DNA of 64,000 bases from Desulfomicrobium sp. ZS1. GTDB taxonomy: Bacteria > Desulfobacterota > Desulfovibrionia > Desulfovibrionales > Desulfomicrobiaceae. Shown piece after piece: positions 49,971 through 59,006 of the stretch (its first letter is position 1; every line of letters starts with the position of its first letter). The notes under the pieces are model-generated. The model saw only the letters and a program-made list of their open reading frames with translations, made no database searches and was not told where the DNA came from. The DNA lies in NCBI RefSeq assembly GCF_024204645.1, contig NZ_CP100351.1:1860001-1924000 (forward strand), read 5' to 3'. Position numbers and translations under genes: made by a program.

Positions 49971-51169
49971 ACACCGCCCGCAAGCGCCGACCGTGGCGCA
50001 TTCTCATCCCCGTCCTCCTGATCCTGGCCGGGCTGATGGCCTACGGATTTTGGCCAAGCCCCCTGCCCGTGCAGACTGCCTCCGTAGCCAGGGGACCCAT
50101 GACCGTCAGCGTGACCGAGGAGGGCAAGACGCGCATCCGCAGCCGCTACCTCGTCTACCCGCCCACGGCCGGACACTTGCAGCGCGTGGAACTCCGCGCC
50201 GGGGCGCATGTGAAAGCCGGTTCCGTGCTGGCCGTGCTCACCCCGGAGGCTTCGACCTTTCTGGACCCGCGTGCCAGAGCCGAGGCCCTGGCGCGGGTGG
50301 ATGCGACCAAGGCCGCAGTCCAGGCCCGGCGGGCCGAGGCCCAGCGCGTGGGCGTGAGCCTAGAACTGGCCCGCACGGAGCTTGGGCGCATGGACGCGCT
50401 GCTTCAAAGCGGGGCCGTGGCTCGCCAGGAATGGGACCGTGCCGAAAACCAGACGCGAATCCTGGAACGCGGGGTGCAGGCCGCGGCCTTCGCCCTGCAA
50501 GTGGCCGAACACGAGGCCGCAGCCGCCAAGGCCGTGCTGACCAAGGGCGCGATACCGGAAAACGGCGAGAGCGTGCCCATCCTGGCCCCGGTGAACGGAT
50601 ATGTACTGGCCGTCATGGAGGAAAACGCCCGCGCCGTGACCGCGTCCACGCCCATCATGGAAGTAGGCGACCCGAATGACCTGGAGATCGAGATCGAACT
50701 GCTGTCCACGGACGCGGTGGCGGTTGCTCCCGGAGCACGCGCCCGCATCGAGCACTGGGGCGGCGAAGGCAGCCTCACGGCCAGGGTCACGGTGGTGGAA
50801 CCCGGCGGGTTCACCAAGGTCTCGGCCATCGGAGTTGAGGAGCAACGGGTCAAGGTGCGGGCCGAACTCGTCGATGCCCCGCCGCCGGGAGTGCTGCTGG
50901 GAGACCGCTACGGAGTGCAGGCCCGTATCGTGACCTGGCAGGGAGAAAACGTGCTGCAGGTGCCAACTGGCGCCCTTTTCCGGCACGGCGGTGAATGGCG
51001 GGCTTTCGTGCTCCAAGGGGGCAAGGCGGTATTACGAAAACTCGCCGTCGGACGTGAGAACGGGCTGGAGGCAGAGGTGCGGGAAGGCCTGGGCGAAGGT
51101 GAAACGGTCATCCTCCACCCGCCGGATACGCTGAAAGACGGGATGCGGGTTAAGGCGCAAAAGCCATAA
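49967..51169 (+). CDS. HlyD/RND-type periplasmic adaptor of the ABC exporter
   Basis: The 400-residue product starts at ATG 49967, overlapping the permease stop (ATGA). A signal-anchor helix (ILIPVLLILAGLMAYGFW) is followed by the first lipoyl half (PPTAGHLQRVELRAGAHVKAGSVLAVL), a coiled-coil hairpin (about 95-200), the second lipoyl half (ILAPVNGYVLAV), and beta-barrel and membrane-proximal domains. Adaptors of this type bridge an inner-membrane transporter to an outer-membrane channel. No TolC-like gene is in the window. Confidence 0.93.
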   Translation: MNTARKRRPWRILIPVLLILAGLMAYGFWPSPLPVQTASVARGPMTVSVTEEGKTRIRSRYLVYPPTAGHLQRVELRAGAHVKAGSVLAVLTPEASTFLDPRARAEALARVDATKAAVQARRAEAQRVGVSLELARTELGRMDALLQSGAVARQEWDRAENQTRILERGVQAAAFALQVAEHEAAAAKAVLTKGAIPENGESVPILAPVNGYVLAVMEENARAVTASTPIMEVGDPNDLEIEIELLSTDAVAVAPGARARIEHWGGEGSLTARVTVVEPGGFTKVSAIGVEEQRVKVRAELVDAPPPGVLLGDRYGVQARIVTWQGENVLQVPTGALFRHGGEWRAFVLQGGKAVLRKLAVGRENGLEAEVREGLGEGETVILHPPDTLKDGMRVKAQKP

Positions 51170-51214
51170 AGAAGAGGAAAAGACAGCAGTTACCTCTGTC
51201 CGCACTGTCTCCAA

Positions 51215-51393
51215 GCGTGGGCGGGGCTGGCCGGAGCCGGAGGGTCGAAACTCCCTCACCGGCCTCGTAATGTTTCCCCGCTGCGTGCAGTGAACATCGG
51301 CCTGCGCTGCGTACGATGCAGCAGCGGGGAAACAAACGATGCCAGGCTCGGTCAGACAGTCGACCCTCCGGCTCCGGCCAGCCCCGCCCACGC
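51215..51393 (-). repeat. Structured dispersed repeat, copy D (opposite orientation to A)
   Basis: Outer arms 51215-51247 and 51361-51393 are perfect reverse complements over 33 bases (GCGTGGGCGGGGCTGGCCGG on the 5' side). The inner stem GTTTCCCCGCTGC (51272-51284) pairs perfectly with GCAGCGGGGAAAC (51321-51333). The conserved strands appear as reverse complements AAACTCCCTCACCGGCCTCG (51248 onward) and AAACGATGCCAGGCTCGGTC (51334 onward). It lies between two convergent genes, so it could also end transcription. Confidence 0.87.
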
Positions 51394-51435
51394 GCCCACC
51401 GACCACCACGAAGGACCTTCGCCCCGTTCAGGTTC

Positions 51436-54400
51436 CTACAACCCGTGTACGAACACCCGGTCCTCCCGCCCCAGGGAGCGGGCCAGTTCCGCGATGCGAG
51501 CCTGGTGGGTGAACATGATGATCTGGGTGCGCTCGGCCATGGCGGCGAACACTTCAAGAGTCGCGTGGGAGCGTTCTTCATCGAAATTGATCAGGATGTC
51601 ATCGACGATGAACGGCATCGGCTCCGTGGTTTTTGAACGCAGCTCCAGGCTGGCCAGTCTCAGCGCCAGATAGAGCTGATCCCTGGTCCCGGAGCTCATG
51701 CCCTCGACTTTGACCAGCAGACCGCCTTCGCGCACGCCGATGAGAACGGGCCGGTCGGCCTCGTCGATGTCCGCCCGCAACCCGGCAAATGAGCCCAAAG
51801 TCAATTTCGCGAACAGATCGGAGGCGATGGCCAAAAGCGGCCCCTGGTTGGCGGCCCGAAAACGCTCTATCTCAGCCCGCAGCACCCTGGAAGCGAGCCT
51901 CAGCCTGATATAGCGGTCGGTCATGCGCGAGATGCCGGCCAGGGTCTCCTGCATTTCCTCGGCGATGCGGGCGGCGGCGTCATCGCCGTTCATGCGCGCC
52001 AGTTCGTTCTTCTCCTGCCCAACCTTTTCCGCGAGGGGACGGATGCGCGGATCGATCTCTTCCTCAAGCTCGGTGCGCAAGGCCGCGATCTTTCCGGGCA
52101 GGGCGTCGACGTCCTGCGCGCAAGCCTGGGCTTCCAGATCTTCCAGGGTGCCGCCCTCGGCGATGGCGGCCAGGTTCGACTCGACCTCGTCGAGCTTGCT
52201 CCGCACCTGGGCATAGTCCGCAAAACGCCTTTCCGCCAGGATCATGCATTCGTCGTCGTCACAGCGCGACTGGGCGCGCAACGCGGCCATGCCCTCCTCC
52301 AGAGTCCGCAATTCCTCCCGGACGGCGAGGACCTGCCTGTCCAGCGCGGCAATTTCCTCTTCCTGCCGCGACCAAACCGCATGCTCCCGCACGGCCTGCC
52401 CCAAAAGGCCCTTCATCTGAGCCACGGCCAGCGCCGCATCGAGCCGGGCCGCGTCCGGAGCGACCAGTGCGACCAGTTCGCGCACACGGTTCTCAAAAGC
52501 CTGTCCGTCGCGATCGATGCCCTTGAGACGCTTGCGCAGTTCGGACTCCTCATGCAGCTTGGCCAGACATTCCTGGACCGTATCCACATAATCGGCGGCC
52601 TCGGCCGGAGAAGGGTTGCCGGACAGCCCCATAAAGCCAAGCGCCTCTTCCCAGGCCGCCCGCCATTCCTCCAGGTTGCGCCGGGCGGTGTCCAGGCCCG
52701 CTTCGGCCCGCTCCGCCGCCGCGTCCAGTTCACACACGGTCTTTTGCAGGGTCTCGCGCCGGGCGCTGCCGTCTCGCAACCGCTCGGCCACGGCCTGGGC
52801 CCTGCGCAGAGCCTCGTCCAGCCCGGCTCCGGGCAGCTCCGCCTCTTCACCGACCAGGGCCAGTTCCTGAGCCAGCAACGCGCGCAGTTCCTGCCGCCCC
52901 CGCTGCTTGGCGTTGAACTCGGCCTTTGTCCTGCCCAATTCCTCGACCTGCAAGCGCAAGGCTTCGAAATTGACGATCCAGGCCCGCATCTCGCGTGGAC
53001 CACGGGGAACGATCCCCGCTCCGGCCCATTGCTCAAGCCAGCGGGCAAGCAAGTCCTCTTTCGCGGCCTGCGCAGCTTCCCGCCGTTGCCGCAGCCCGGC
53101 CAACGCGGCCTCGGCGGTTTCGATCCCGGCCAGGAGCTGGGCATGCTTCTGAACCCGGTCCGCCTCCCGGTACATTCGGTCCGCAGTCCGGTCGGCCAGG
53201 GTCACACTGTGCTCATAGGCCTCGGGCAAGGGATGTTCGGGGGCGTAGAGAGAACTCTCCTTCGCCACGTCTTCTCCGTTCAGCCACTGTCTGCGCAAAA
53301 GCGTCCAGCCCTGTTCGCGGCGGGCGCGGCAGGCCTGAAGCTCCGTCTCGGAGGGCACCACAGCGGCGTGCTCAATGGCGCGCAGGTCCCTGTGCAGGAC
53401 GGTCAAAGCCTGGACCGTCTTGTCCTCTTCCGCGGAGAACAGCCGCAGCTCCTCGTCCGCCGACTGGAGCGCCGCCTCGAACTCGTTCACGGTTTCCGGC
53501 AGGGGCAGGCCGATGCGCAGAGCCTCCTCAAACGTTCCGTTCCAAAGTCCGAGCCTCTGCAAGGCGGCCTGACAGCCAGCCTCGATGCGCAGCAGATCGT
53601 CCTGGCGCGACCTGAGTTCGGCGTCGAGATCGCCCTTTTTAAGCACTTCGTTTACGGCCCGGAACAGAGATATGACGTCGGCAGGCTGACCCAGAGCAGC
53701 CAGCTCCGCCTGCTTGCCGCCCAGCTCACGGCGCACTTCCCGCAAGCGGTCCTCGGCCTGCCGGACTTCCTGGCGCACAGCCTCATGCCGCTGCCCCAGC
53801 CCCTGCACGGTCTTGCGTTTGGCAAGGCCGGGCCGCAGGCTCTCGGCCTGTTCGACATCCAGGTCCGGCCTGATGCGGCGCAGCAGGTTCGAAGCCTCGG
53901 TCTTGAAGGCGATGCGCATGCCTTCGAGGCGTGGCCGATCCAGCAGCCCCTTGCGGTATTCGCCCAGACGCAGATGCAGGTCTTCGATATCGTCGGCAAG
54001 ATTCAAAACGCCCCTGTTCAGGCCAATCGCCGCCTGCCTGTCGTGCAACTCGGCCAGGCGCTCCTGCGTTCCGTGGAGCCTGGCCCGCGCGGCCCGCAAT
54101 TCTTCTTCGAGCCGACGGCGCTGCATGCCGAAATCCTCCGGCAACGGCACAACCTCACCCATCGCTTGAAGTTTTTCCAGATACAGACGCCGCTGAGTCA
54201 GGAAAGGCAGAGACCGGCTGAGCCTTTCCAGCAGGTGAAGTTCACGCTTGAGGTCCTGACTGCGTTCCGTAAGCAGCCGCAGCTCGTCTTCCGCCTGCGC
54301 CAGGGAGGCGCATTGCCGTTGCCATTCTTGGCTGCCGAGACTGACGCCGCGAAGGCGGGCCTGCAATTCCTTGTAATGACCGAGGGCCTGGGTAATGGCC

Positions 54401-54939
54401 TTGTTCACACCGCGAGGCCGGAAAAGCTCGTCAGCCTCGGCGTCAAGCCCGGCGAGAACGGATTTGAGGGAGGCAAAGCCAGCCCCGGCGGCGAACAGGG
54501 CCTGCCCCACCTCGCCCTGCTGATCGAGGATGCCCTGCCCGCCCTGGACCAGGGTTTCGTGGTTGATGCCGTACATGCTGGCGAAAAGATCCTGCCCCAA
54601 TCCTTGCAGGAAAGGGGCGAGGGCGTCGGGGGGAAGAGGCTGGTCCTTCGCGTCGAAGAGATCGTTCTTGTTTTTCTTGCGGCGGTAGAAACAGAGTTCG
54701 CCGCCACCTGTGTGACTCAGGCAGCCGCCGACCAGGAGCTGGTCGTAAGGGTGCAGAAAATTATCACCAGTGCGCAGGGGAAAACCGAACAAAAGCGCCT
54801 GCAGGGCGCGCATGGCGCTGGATTTCCCGGCCTCGTTGGGACCGTGCACGATGTGCAGGCCGGGCAGCGCCGAATCAAAATCCAACCCGCGATCGCTGAA
54901 AGGCCCGTAAGCCTTGAATTCCAGGCGCTTAATGATCAT
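51436..54939 (-). CDS. SbcC/YhaN-like AAA ATPase
   Basis: The 1167-residue protein starts at ATG 54939, overlapping the end of the nuclease gene by 11 bases. N-terminal MIIKRLEFKAYGPFSDRGL and Walker A VHGPNEAGKSS, then long coiled coils (about 210-950), then the C-terminal signature/Walker B region (LVKVEGMSSGTRDQLYLALRL, MPFIVDDILINFDEERS) show an SMC/Rad50-type ATPase of the YhaN group. It probably works with the upstream YhaO-like nuclease on DNA ends. No zinc hook CxxC is obvious in the coiled coil. Confidence 0.9.
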   Translation of the reverse strand: MIIKRLEFKAYGPFSDRGLDFDSALPGLHIVHGPNEAGKSSAMRALQALLFGFPLRTGDNFLHPYDQLLVGGCLSHTGGGELCFYRRKKNKNDLFDAKDQPLPPDALAPFLQGLGQDLFASMYGINHETLVQGGQGILDQQGEVGQALFAAGAGFASLKSVLAGLDAEADELFRPRGVNKAITQALGHYKELQARLRGVSLGSQEWQRQCASLAQAEDELRLLTERSQDLKRELHLLERLSRSLPFLTQRRLYLEKLQAMGEVVPLPEDFGMQRRRLEEELRAARARLHGTQERLAELHDRQAAIGLNRGVLNLADDIEDLHLRLGEYRKGLLDRPRLEGMRIAFKTEASNLLRRIRPDLDVEQAESLRPGLAKRKTVQGLGQRHEAVRQEVRQAEDRLREVRRELGGKQAELAALGQPADVISLFRAVNEVLKKGDLDAELRSRQDDLLRIEAGCQAALQRLGLWNGTFEEALRIGLPLPETVNEFEAALQSADEELRLFSAEEDKTVQALTVLHRDLRAIEHAAVVPSETELQACRARREQGWTLLRRQWLNGEDVAKESSLYAPEHPLPEAYEHSVTLADRTADRMYREADRVQKHAQLLAGIETAEAALAGLRQRREAAQAAKEDLLARWLEQWAGAGIVPRGPREMRAWIVNFEALRLQVEELGRTKAEFNAKQRGRQELRALLAQELALVGEEAELPGAGLDEALRRAQAVAERLRDGSARRETLQKTVCELDAAAERAEAGLDTARRNLEEWRAAWEEALGFMGLSGNPSPAEAADYVDTVQECLAKLHEESELRKRLKGIDRDGQAFENRVRELVALVAPDAARLDAALAVAQMKGLLGQAVREHAVWSRQEEEIAALDRQVLAVREELRTLEEGMAALRAQSRCDDDECMILAERRFADYAQVRSKLDEVESNLAAIAEGGTLEDLEAQACAQDVDALPGKIAALRTELEEEIDPRIRPLAEKVGQEKNELARMNGDDAAARIAEEMQETLAGISRMTDRYIRLRLASRVLRAEIERFRAANQGPLLAIASDLFAKLTLGSFAGLRADIDEADRPVLIGVREGGLLVKVEGMSSGTRDQLYLALRLASLELRSKTTEPMPFIVDDILINFDEERSHATLEVFAAMAERTQIIMFTHQARIAELARSLGREDRVFVHGL

Positions 54940-56179
54940 GGCCGCCCTCCGCCAGTCTGGCCATAAGCAGATCCCGAACCTCATCGCGCACGGCAAAGAG
55001 CCCCTCCTCGTCCGGGTTGAAGGGATCGCCTTCTCCCAGCAGATCGGCGGGCAGCCTTGAGCGCAGGGCCTCGAATTCCGGCACCAGCTCCGTCAGCGAC
55101 GCAAAATCAAGACGCAGTTCCGCCACGGCCCGCATCAAACCGGCCAACGGCGTATCTCCTTCGTCAGGGCCTTCGGACGACGGCTTGCTCGCAATGCGGA
55201 ATTTTTCCAGCCAGACGTCGCCAAGGTCCGCAGCCACGGCGCGGCATTCTTCACGCAACTTCTCCTCGTTGCGGCGTATCCGCTCATGCAGGGAACTTTT
55301 GCCTTCGAGGATGATGCGCGCGGCCAAGGGGCGACCGTCCGTGCCCTGCCGCTCACGCTCCATGGACTCGCGCACCCGGTCCGTGATTCCCTCTAGGCTC
55401 TCGCAACCGTCCAGATCCACCCGGCACAGCGCAAAGCGCAGCACGTCGAGCTCGCGAAAATCCACTTCCGTAATTCGTCCCTCCTCTACGGTGACCAGCT
55501 GGCAGCCCTTGGCCCCGGCTTCGCGGATATGACGGCCCTGGATGTTGCCGGGAAAGACCACCCATGGATGGGTCCGCACGACCTCGCGCTGGTGCACATG
55601 TCCCAGGGCCCAGTAATCGTACCCCTTCGAGGCCAGCCCTTCCAGCGTGCACGGGGCGTAGGGCTCGTGTCCGGCGCGGCCGGTCAGGCTGGTGTGCAGC
55701 AGGCCGATGTTGCACAGACCGGGCAGGGCCTGCGGATAGGCGCGGCTCAAATCCTCGGTCACGCTGCGCCCGGCGAAGCTCTGGCCGTGGATGGCCACGC
55801 CCAGTTCGTCGATGATCCGTGTTTCCGGCTTCTTGTGGGAGAACAGGTTCACGTTGTCCGGCAGGCTGAGGGCGCGGGTCAGGGGACTGGCTGCGTCATG
55901 GTTGCCGGAGACCAGAAAGACCCGGATGCCCGCCTCGCGCAGGCGCCCCATGCGATGGGTGAAATAGAGGCCCGTGTTGTAGTCTTTCCAGTCCCCGTCG
56001 AAGAGGTCCCCGGCCAGGAGGACGAAGGCCGCCTCCTCCTCGATGGCCAGAGCCACCAGATTGTCGAAGGCCCGCCTGGCCGCGCCGCGAATCTGCTCCA
56101 CGGGCGCGTCGGGATAGGACTCAAGGCCCCGCAGGGGGCTGTCCAGATGGATGTCGGCCGCGTGCACAAATCGAAACAT
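54929..56179 (-). CDS. SbcD/YhaO-like DNA repair exonuclease
   Basis: The 416-residue metallophosphoesterase has the five expected motifs: HAADIHLDSP (D9, H11), VLLAGDLFDGDW, VSGNHDAASP, GLLHTS and LGHVHQRE. The C-terminal third is a capping domain. Mre11/SbcD-type enzymes cut DNA ends and hairpins together with an SbcC/Rad50-type ATPase, here the overlapping downstream gene. In E. coli SbcCD cuts long hairpins. The copies of the hairpin repeat in this window would be potential substrates, an idea only. Confidence 0.92.
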   Translation of the reverse strand: MFRFVHAADIHLDSPLRGLESYPDAPVEQIRGAARRAFDNLVALAIEEEAAFVLLAGDLFDGDWKDYNTGLYFTHRMGRLREAGIRVFLVSGNHDAASPLTRALSLPDNVNLFSHKKPETRIIDELGVAIHGQSFAGRSVTEDLSRAYPQALPGLCNIGLLHTSLTGRAGHEPYAPCTLEGLASKGYDYWALGHVHQREVVRTHPWVVFPGNIQGRHIREAGAKGCQLVTVEEGRITEVDFRELDVLRFALCRVDLDGCESLEGITDRVRESMERERQGTDGRPLAARIILEGKSSLHERIRRNEEKLREECRAVAADLGDVWLEKFRIASKPSSEGPDEGDTPLAGLMRAVAELRLDFASLTELVPEFEALRSRLPADLLGEGDPFNPDEEGLFAVRDEVRDLLMARLAEGGHDH

Positions 56180-56216
56180 GGGTCATCCTTGAAGAAACTT
56201 CGTGGCGGTCCGCTGG

Positions 56217-57593
56217 TCAGAAAAGAGGCATGTCCTGACCGTTCACGGTCAACCTGCCCTTGGCGAACATGGCCTGGGTCTTGATGCTGCCGTCTTCGCG
56301 CACGATCAGATTGCGTGCCAGCAGCGGCTCGATCTGCTCAGCGTAGCGTTGTTGCACCACAGTCTCAAGATCTCCTTCAACGTGCTCTTTTTCCAAACCG
56401 ATACGCAGCAGGCCCTTGAGCAGTTCCTCATGCGCGGCCATCTTCGCATCGGCTTCAAGATGCTGCAGCAACAACAGGGGATTGAGCGCCGTATCCGCGA
56501 CCGGAGACAGCAACTTGACCGAAAATGCACCCGTGAATTCTCCCATGGGCGTGGTCACCTGCAGGAGCGGCATATGCAGTTCCGGTTTTCCGGCCAGTAT
56601 TTTGGTGAACAGGCCAGCATAGAGTTCGCCGACCTGATCAAAGAATATTTCTGAATCCGTATCGGTCATGGAGTGGTAGAGTTGCTGCAGATTGATCTGA
56701 AATTCACTCAGGGCTGCCGCGTCGATGTTCTTGCCAGCCAGTTCGCAGGAAGCCGGGCCATAGGTCGATCCGCTCACATTGACGCTTTCGACGCCAAGGA
56801 CCTGCGCGTAATTATAGAGAGAACCGTCGCAGCTGCTGTTGGAAGAAATGCGCAAATTCCTGACGCGGACCGCGTCCCCTTCCGCCGGGATGAAGTTCAT
56901 GGCCGAAATGCCGACGTCAACCTGTCCTGCATAGACAAGCGGCAGGACCTCGACCAGATCGAAATCGGACGACAGGGCCTCAAGTTCCATGGTGCCATCC
57001 CCGGTCTTCACCATCAGGCTCGGCATGGTCACCTCACCGCGCAAGGAGCGGATCAAGGGAACATATTCGCCCTGCAGGGCAAGACCGCCCCAAGCGACAT
57101 GTTCGCCATCGATGGTCCGGTCAATGGCGGGAACGAGCACATCGCCCGCGACCTCGCCATCAAAACCAACCAAGACCTCCGATGTGGCCTGCGCCAGCTC
57201 GGGAATCCGGCTGAAAAGATCCTGCGACATTTGGTCTGTGGTCAAGGGTTCGACAGTACTGACAACCCGCATAAGTCCCGGCTTGCGAAAAAAATCCGCG
57301 CCCTCTCCGGTCAAGGGACCATGGCGCAGGTCATGGCTGACGATAAAACGCACTGCCCCGGTTGCGTTTGAATCGGCCAGCCCCTCGGGGACTCTCAGCT
57401 CGACAACGGTCTGCGCCGTGGAGGTGAAAAAGCCGCGCTCGTAGCTCTGATTGGCAAGCGAGAAAAATCCGTACCGCTCATACTTTTCCAAAGCTGAAAA
57501 ATACTGTTCCCGAGCCTGGCCTCCGAACATGTATGCGGCTCCCGCATAAGCTCCAAGGGCAAGGACAATCAAAAAAAACAAAAACTTTTTCAC
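56217..57593 (-). CDS. DUF945 (YdgA-family) protein
   Basis: The 458-residue protein starts with a signal-anchor (FLFFLIVLALGAYAGAAYMF) and then shows the YdgA/DUF945 pattern: SYERGFFTSTAQTVVEL, FIVSHDLRHGPLTGEG, and further beta-rich repeats resembling lipid-transfer AsmA/YdgA folds. It is probably anchored in the inner membrane with most of it in the periplasm. Function is unknown. A frame of its own, 37 bases before the nuclease gene start on the same strand. Confidence 0.82.
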   Translation of the reverse strand: MKKFLFFLIVLALGAYAGAAYMFGGQAREQYFSALEKYERYGFFSLANQSYERGFFTSTAQTVVELRVPEGLADSNATGAVRFIVSHDLRHGPLTGEGADFFRKPGLMRVVSTVEPLTTDQMSQDLFSRIPELAQATSEVLVGFDGEVAGDVLVPAIDRTIDGEHVAWGGLALQGEYVPLIRSLRGEVTMPSLMVKTGDGTMELEALSSDFDLVEVLPLVYAGQVDVGISAMNFIPAEGDAVRVRNLRISSNSSCDGSLYNYAQVLGVESVNVSGSTYGPASCELAGKNIDAAALSEFQINLQQLYHSMTDTDSEIFFDQVGELYAGLFTKILAGKPELHMPLLQVTTPMGEFTGAFSVKLLSPVADTALNPLLLLQHLEADAKMAAHEELLKGLLRIGLEKEHVEGDLETVVQQRYAEQIEPLLARNLIVREDGSIKTQAMFAKGRLTVNGQDMPLF

Positions 57594-57736
57594 TCAGCCT
57601 CCAGGCGTATTCCGCCTAAAATTGTCACCATTCAACGCCATATGCTACCTGCTGGCACAACATGCTGAAGAAAACAACTCATATCAAACACTTCGCAGCG
57701 CGGGGAAAATCAAGCCGCAAGCCTTGAAACAAAATG

Positions 57737-57765
57737 ACCCCCCTGGAAACAATTTCCAGGGGGGT
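57737..57765 (-). terminator. Hairpin terminator after ackA
   Basis: ACCCCCCTGGAAA and TTTCCAGGGGGGT pair perfectly over 13 bases with a 3-base loop, 26 bases after the ackA stop on the minus strand. The following tract (TCATTTTGTTTC) is T-rich but broken. Confidence 0.78.
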
Positions 57766-57790
57766 ACAAGGAGGGGGAGGGACTTTTTTT

Positions 57791-58996
57791 CTACTTCAGG
57801 ACGCTTAACGTGGCCTTGGCGATGGCCAGCTCCTCGTTAGTGGGGATAACGAGGATGGCAACCTTGCTGCCGTCCGCCTGGATCGCCGTGGCGACCTTCT
57901 TGCGTCCGGCGTTGCGGGCCGGATCGATGCTGATACCCAGATGCTCGAGATTTGCGCAGACACGGGCGCGGACAATCTCGTCATTCTCGCCGATGCCGGC
58001 GGTGAAGACCAGAGCGTCCAGGGGACCGGTCACGGCGTAATAGGCGCCGATGTATTTCTTGATGCGGTAAACAAACATGTCCACGGCCAGGGCAGCCTTC
58101 TTGTCGCCCTTTTCCGCCGCAGCGTGGATGTCGCGCATGTCGTTCATGCCGCAGATGCCCTTGAGGCCGCTCTGCTTGTTCAGAATGTCGTCGATTTCGC
58201 CCATGTTCAGTCCTTTCTCTTTCATCAGAAAGGGAATGATGGCCGGATCGATGTCGCCGCTGCGGGTGCCCATCATCACGCCAGCCAGAGGGGTCAGGCC
58301 CATGGAGGTGTCGATGCACTTGCCGCCGCGCACAGCGGCCATGCTGCAGCCGTTGCCCAGATGCAGGGTGACCAGGTTGACCTCGTCCTCGGCCTTGCCG
58401 AGCATGGCCGCTGCCTGCTGAGCAACGTAGCGGTGCGAGGTGCCGTGGAAGCCGTAACGACGGATCTTCAAGTCCTCGTACAGTTTGTACGGGATCGGGT
58501 ACATGAAGGCTTCGGCGGGCATGGTCTGATGAAATTCGGTATCGAACACGGCCACCTGTGGCACTCCGACGAAGAGTTCGCGGGCGACCTCGATGCCGAC
58601 CAGGTTGGCCGGGTTGTGCAGAGGGGACAGGTGACAGTTTTCGCGGATCTTCTCGACCACATCGTCATCGATAAGCGTGCTCTTGAACAGGGTCTCGCCG
58701 CCCTGGACAACGCGGTGCCCGATGGCATCGATCTCGGAGGTCGTGGCGATGACGCCGGTCTCCGCCCCGGTGACCAGTTCCACCACGGTGAGCATGGCCG
58801 CGCGGTGATTAGGGAAAGCGACTTCGCGCTCCACTTCGGTTTCGCGCTCGGCCCCGGGCCAGTTCTTCTGGCTGACCTTGCCCATGGCGTCGCCGATGCG
58901 CTCGACCAGACCGGTGGCCATGACCGCCCCGCTTTCCATGTCGAGCAGCTGGTATTTAAGGGAGGAACTCCCGGAATTGACGACAAATATTTTCAT
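57791..58996 (-). CDS. ackA: Acetate kinase
   Basis: The 401-residue protein makes ATP from acetyl phosphate. Family signatures: VNSGSSSLKYQL at the start, GHRVVQGG, VFDTEFHQTMP, YGFHGTSHRYV, HLGNGCSMAA and FTAGIGEND. GAGG precedes the ATG. It lies 10 bases after pta on the same strand, and together they give substrate-level ATP from lactate or pyruvate oxidation, as in Desulfovibrio. Confidence 0.98.
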   Translation of the reverse strand: MKIFVVNSGSSSLKYQLLDMESGAVMATGLVERIGDAMGKVSQKNWPGAERETEVEREVAFPNHRAAMLTVVELVTGAETGVIATTSEIDAIGHRVVQGGETLFKSTLIDDDVVEKIRENCHLSPLHNPANLVGIEVARELFVGVPQVAVFDTEFHQTMPAEAFMYPIPYKLYEDLKIRRYGFHGTSHRYVAQQAAAMLGKAEDEVNLVTLHLGNGCSMAAVRGGKCIDTSMGLTPLAGVMMGTRSGDIDPAIIPFLMKEKGLNMGEIDDILNKQSGLKGICGMNDMRDIHAAAEKGDKKAALAVDMFVYRIKKYIGAYYAVTGPLDALVFTAGIGENDEIVRARVCANLEHLGISIDPARNAGRKKVATAIQADGSKVAILVIPTNEELAIAKATLSVLK

Positions 58997-59006
58997 AACA
59001 ACCTCA

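Noticed and set aside
52381-54966. 861-codon plus-strand frame opposite the SbcC/YhaN-like gene
   Set aside because: It has no recognisable domain and mirrors a confirmed coding sequence.
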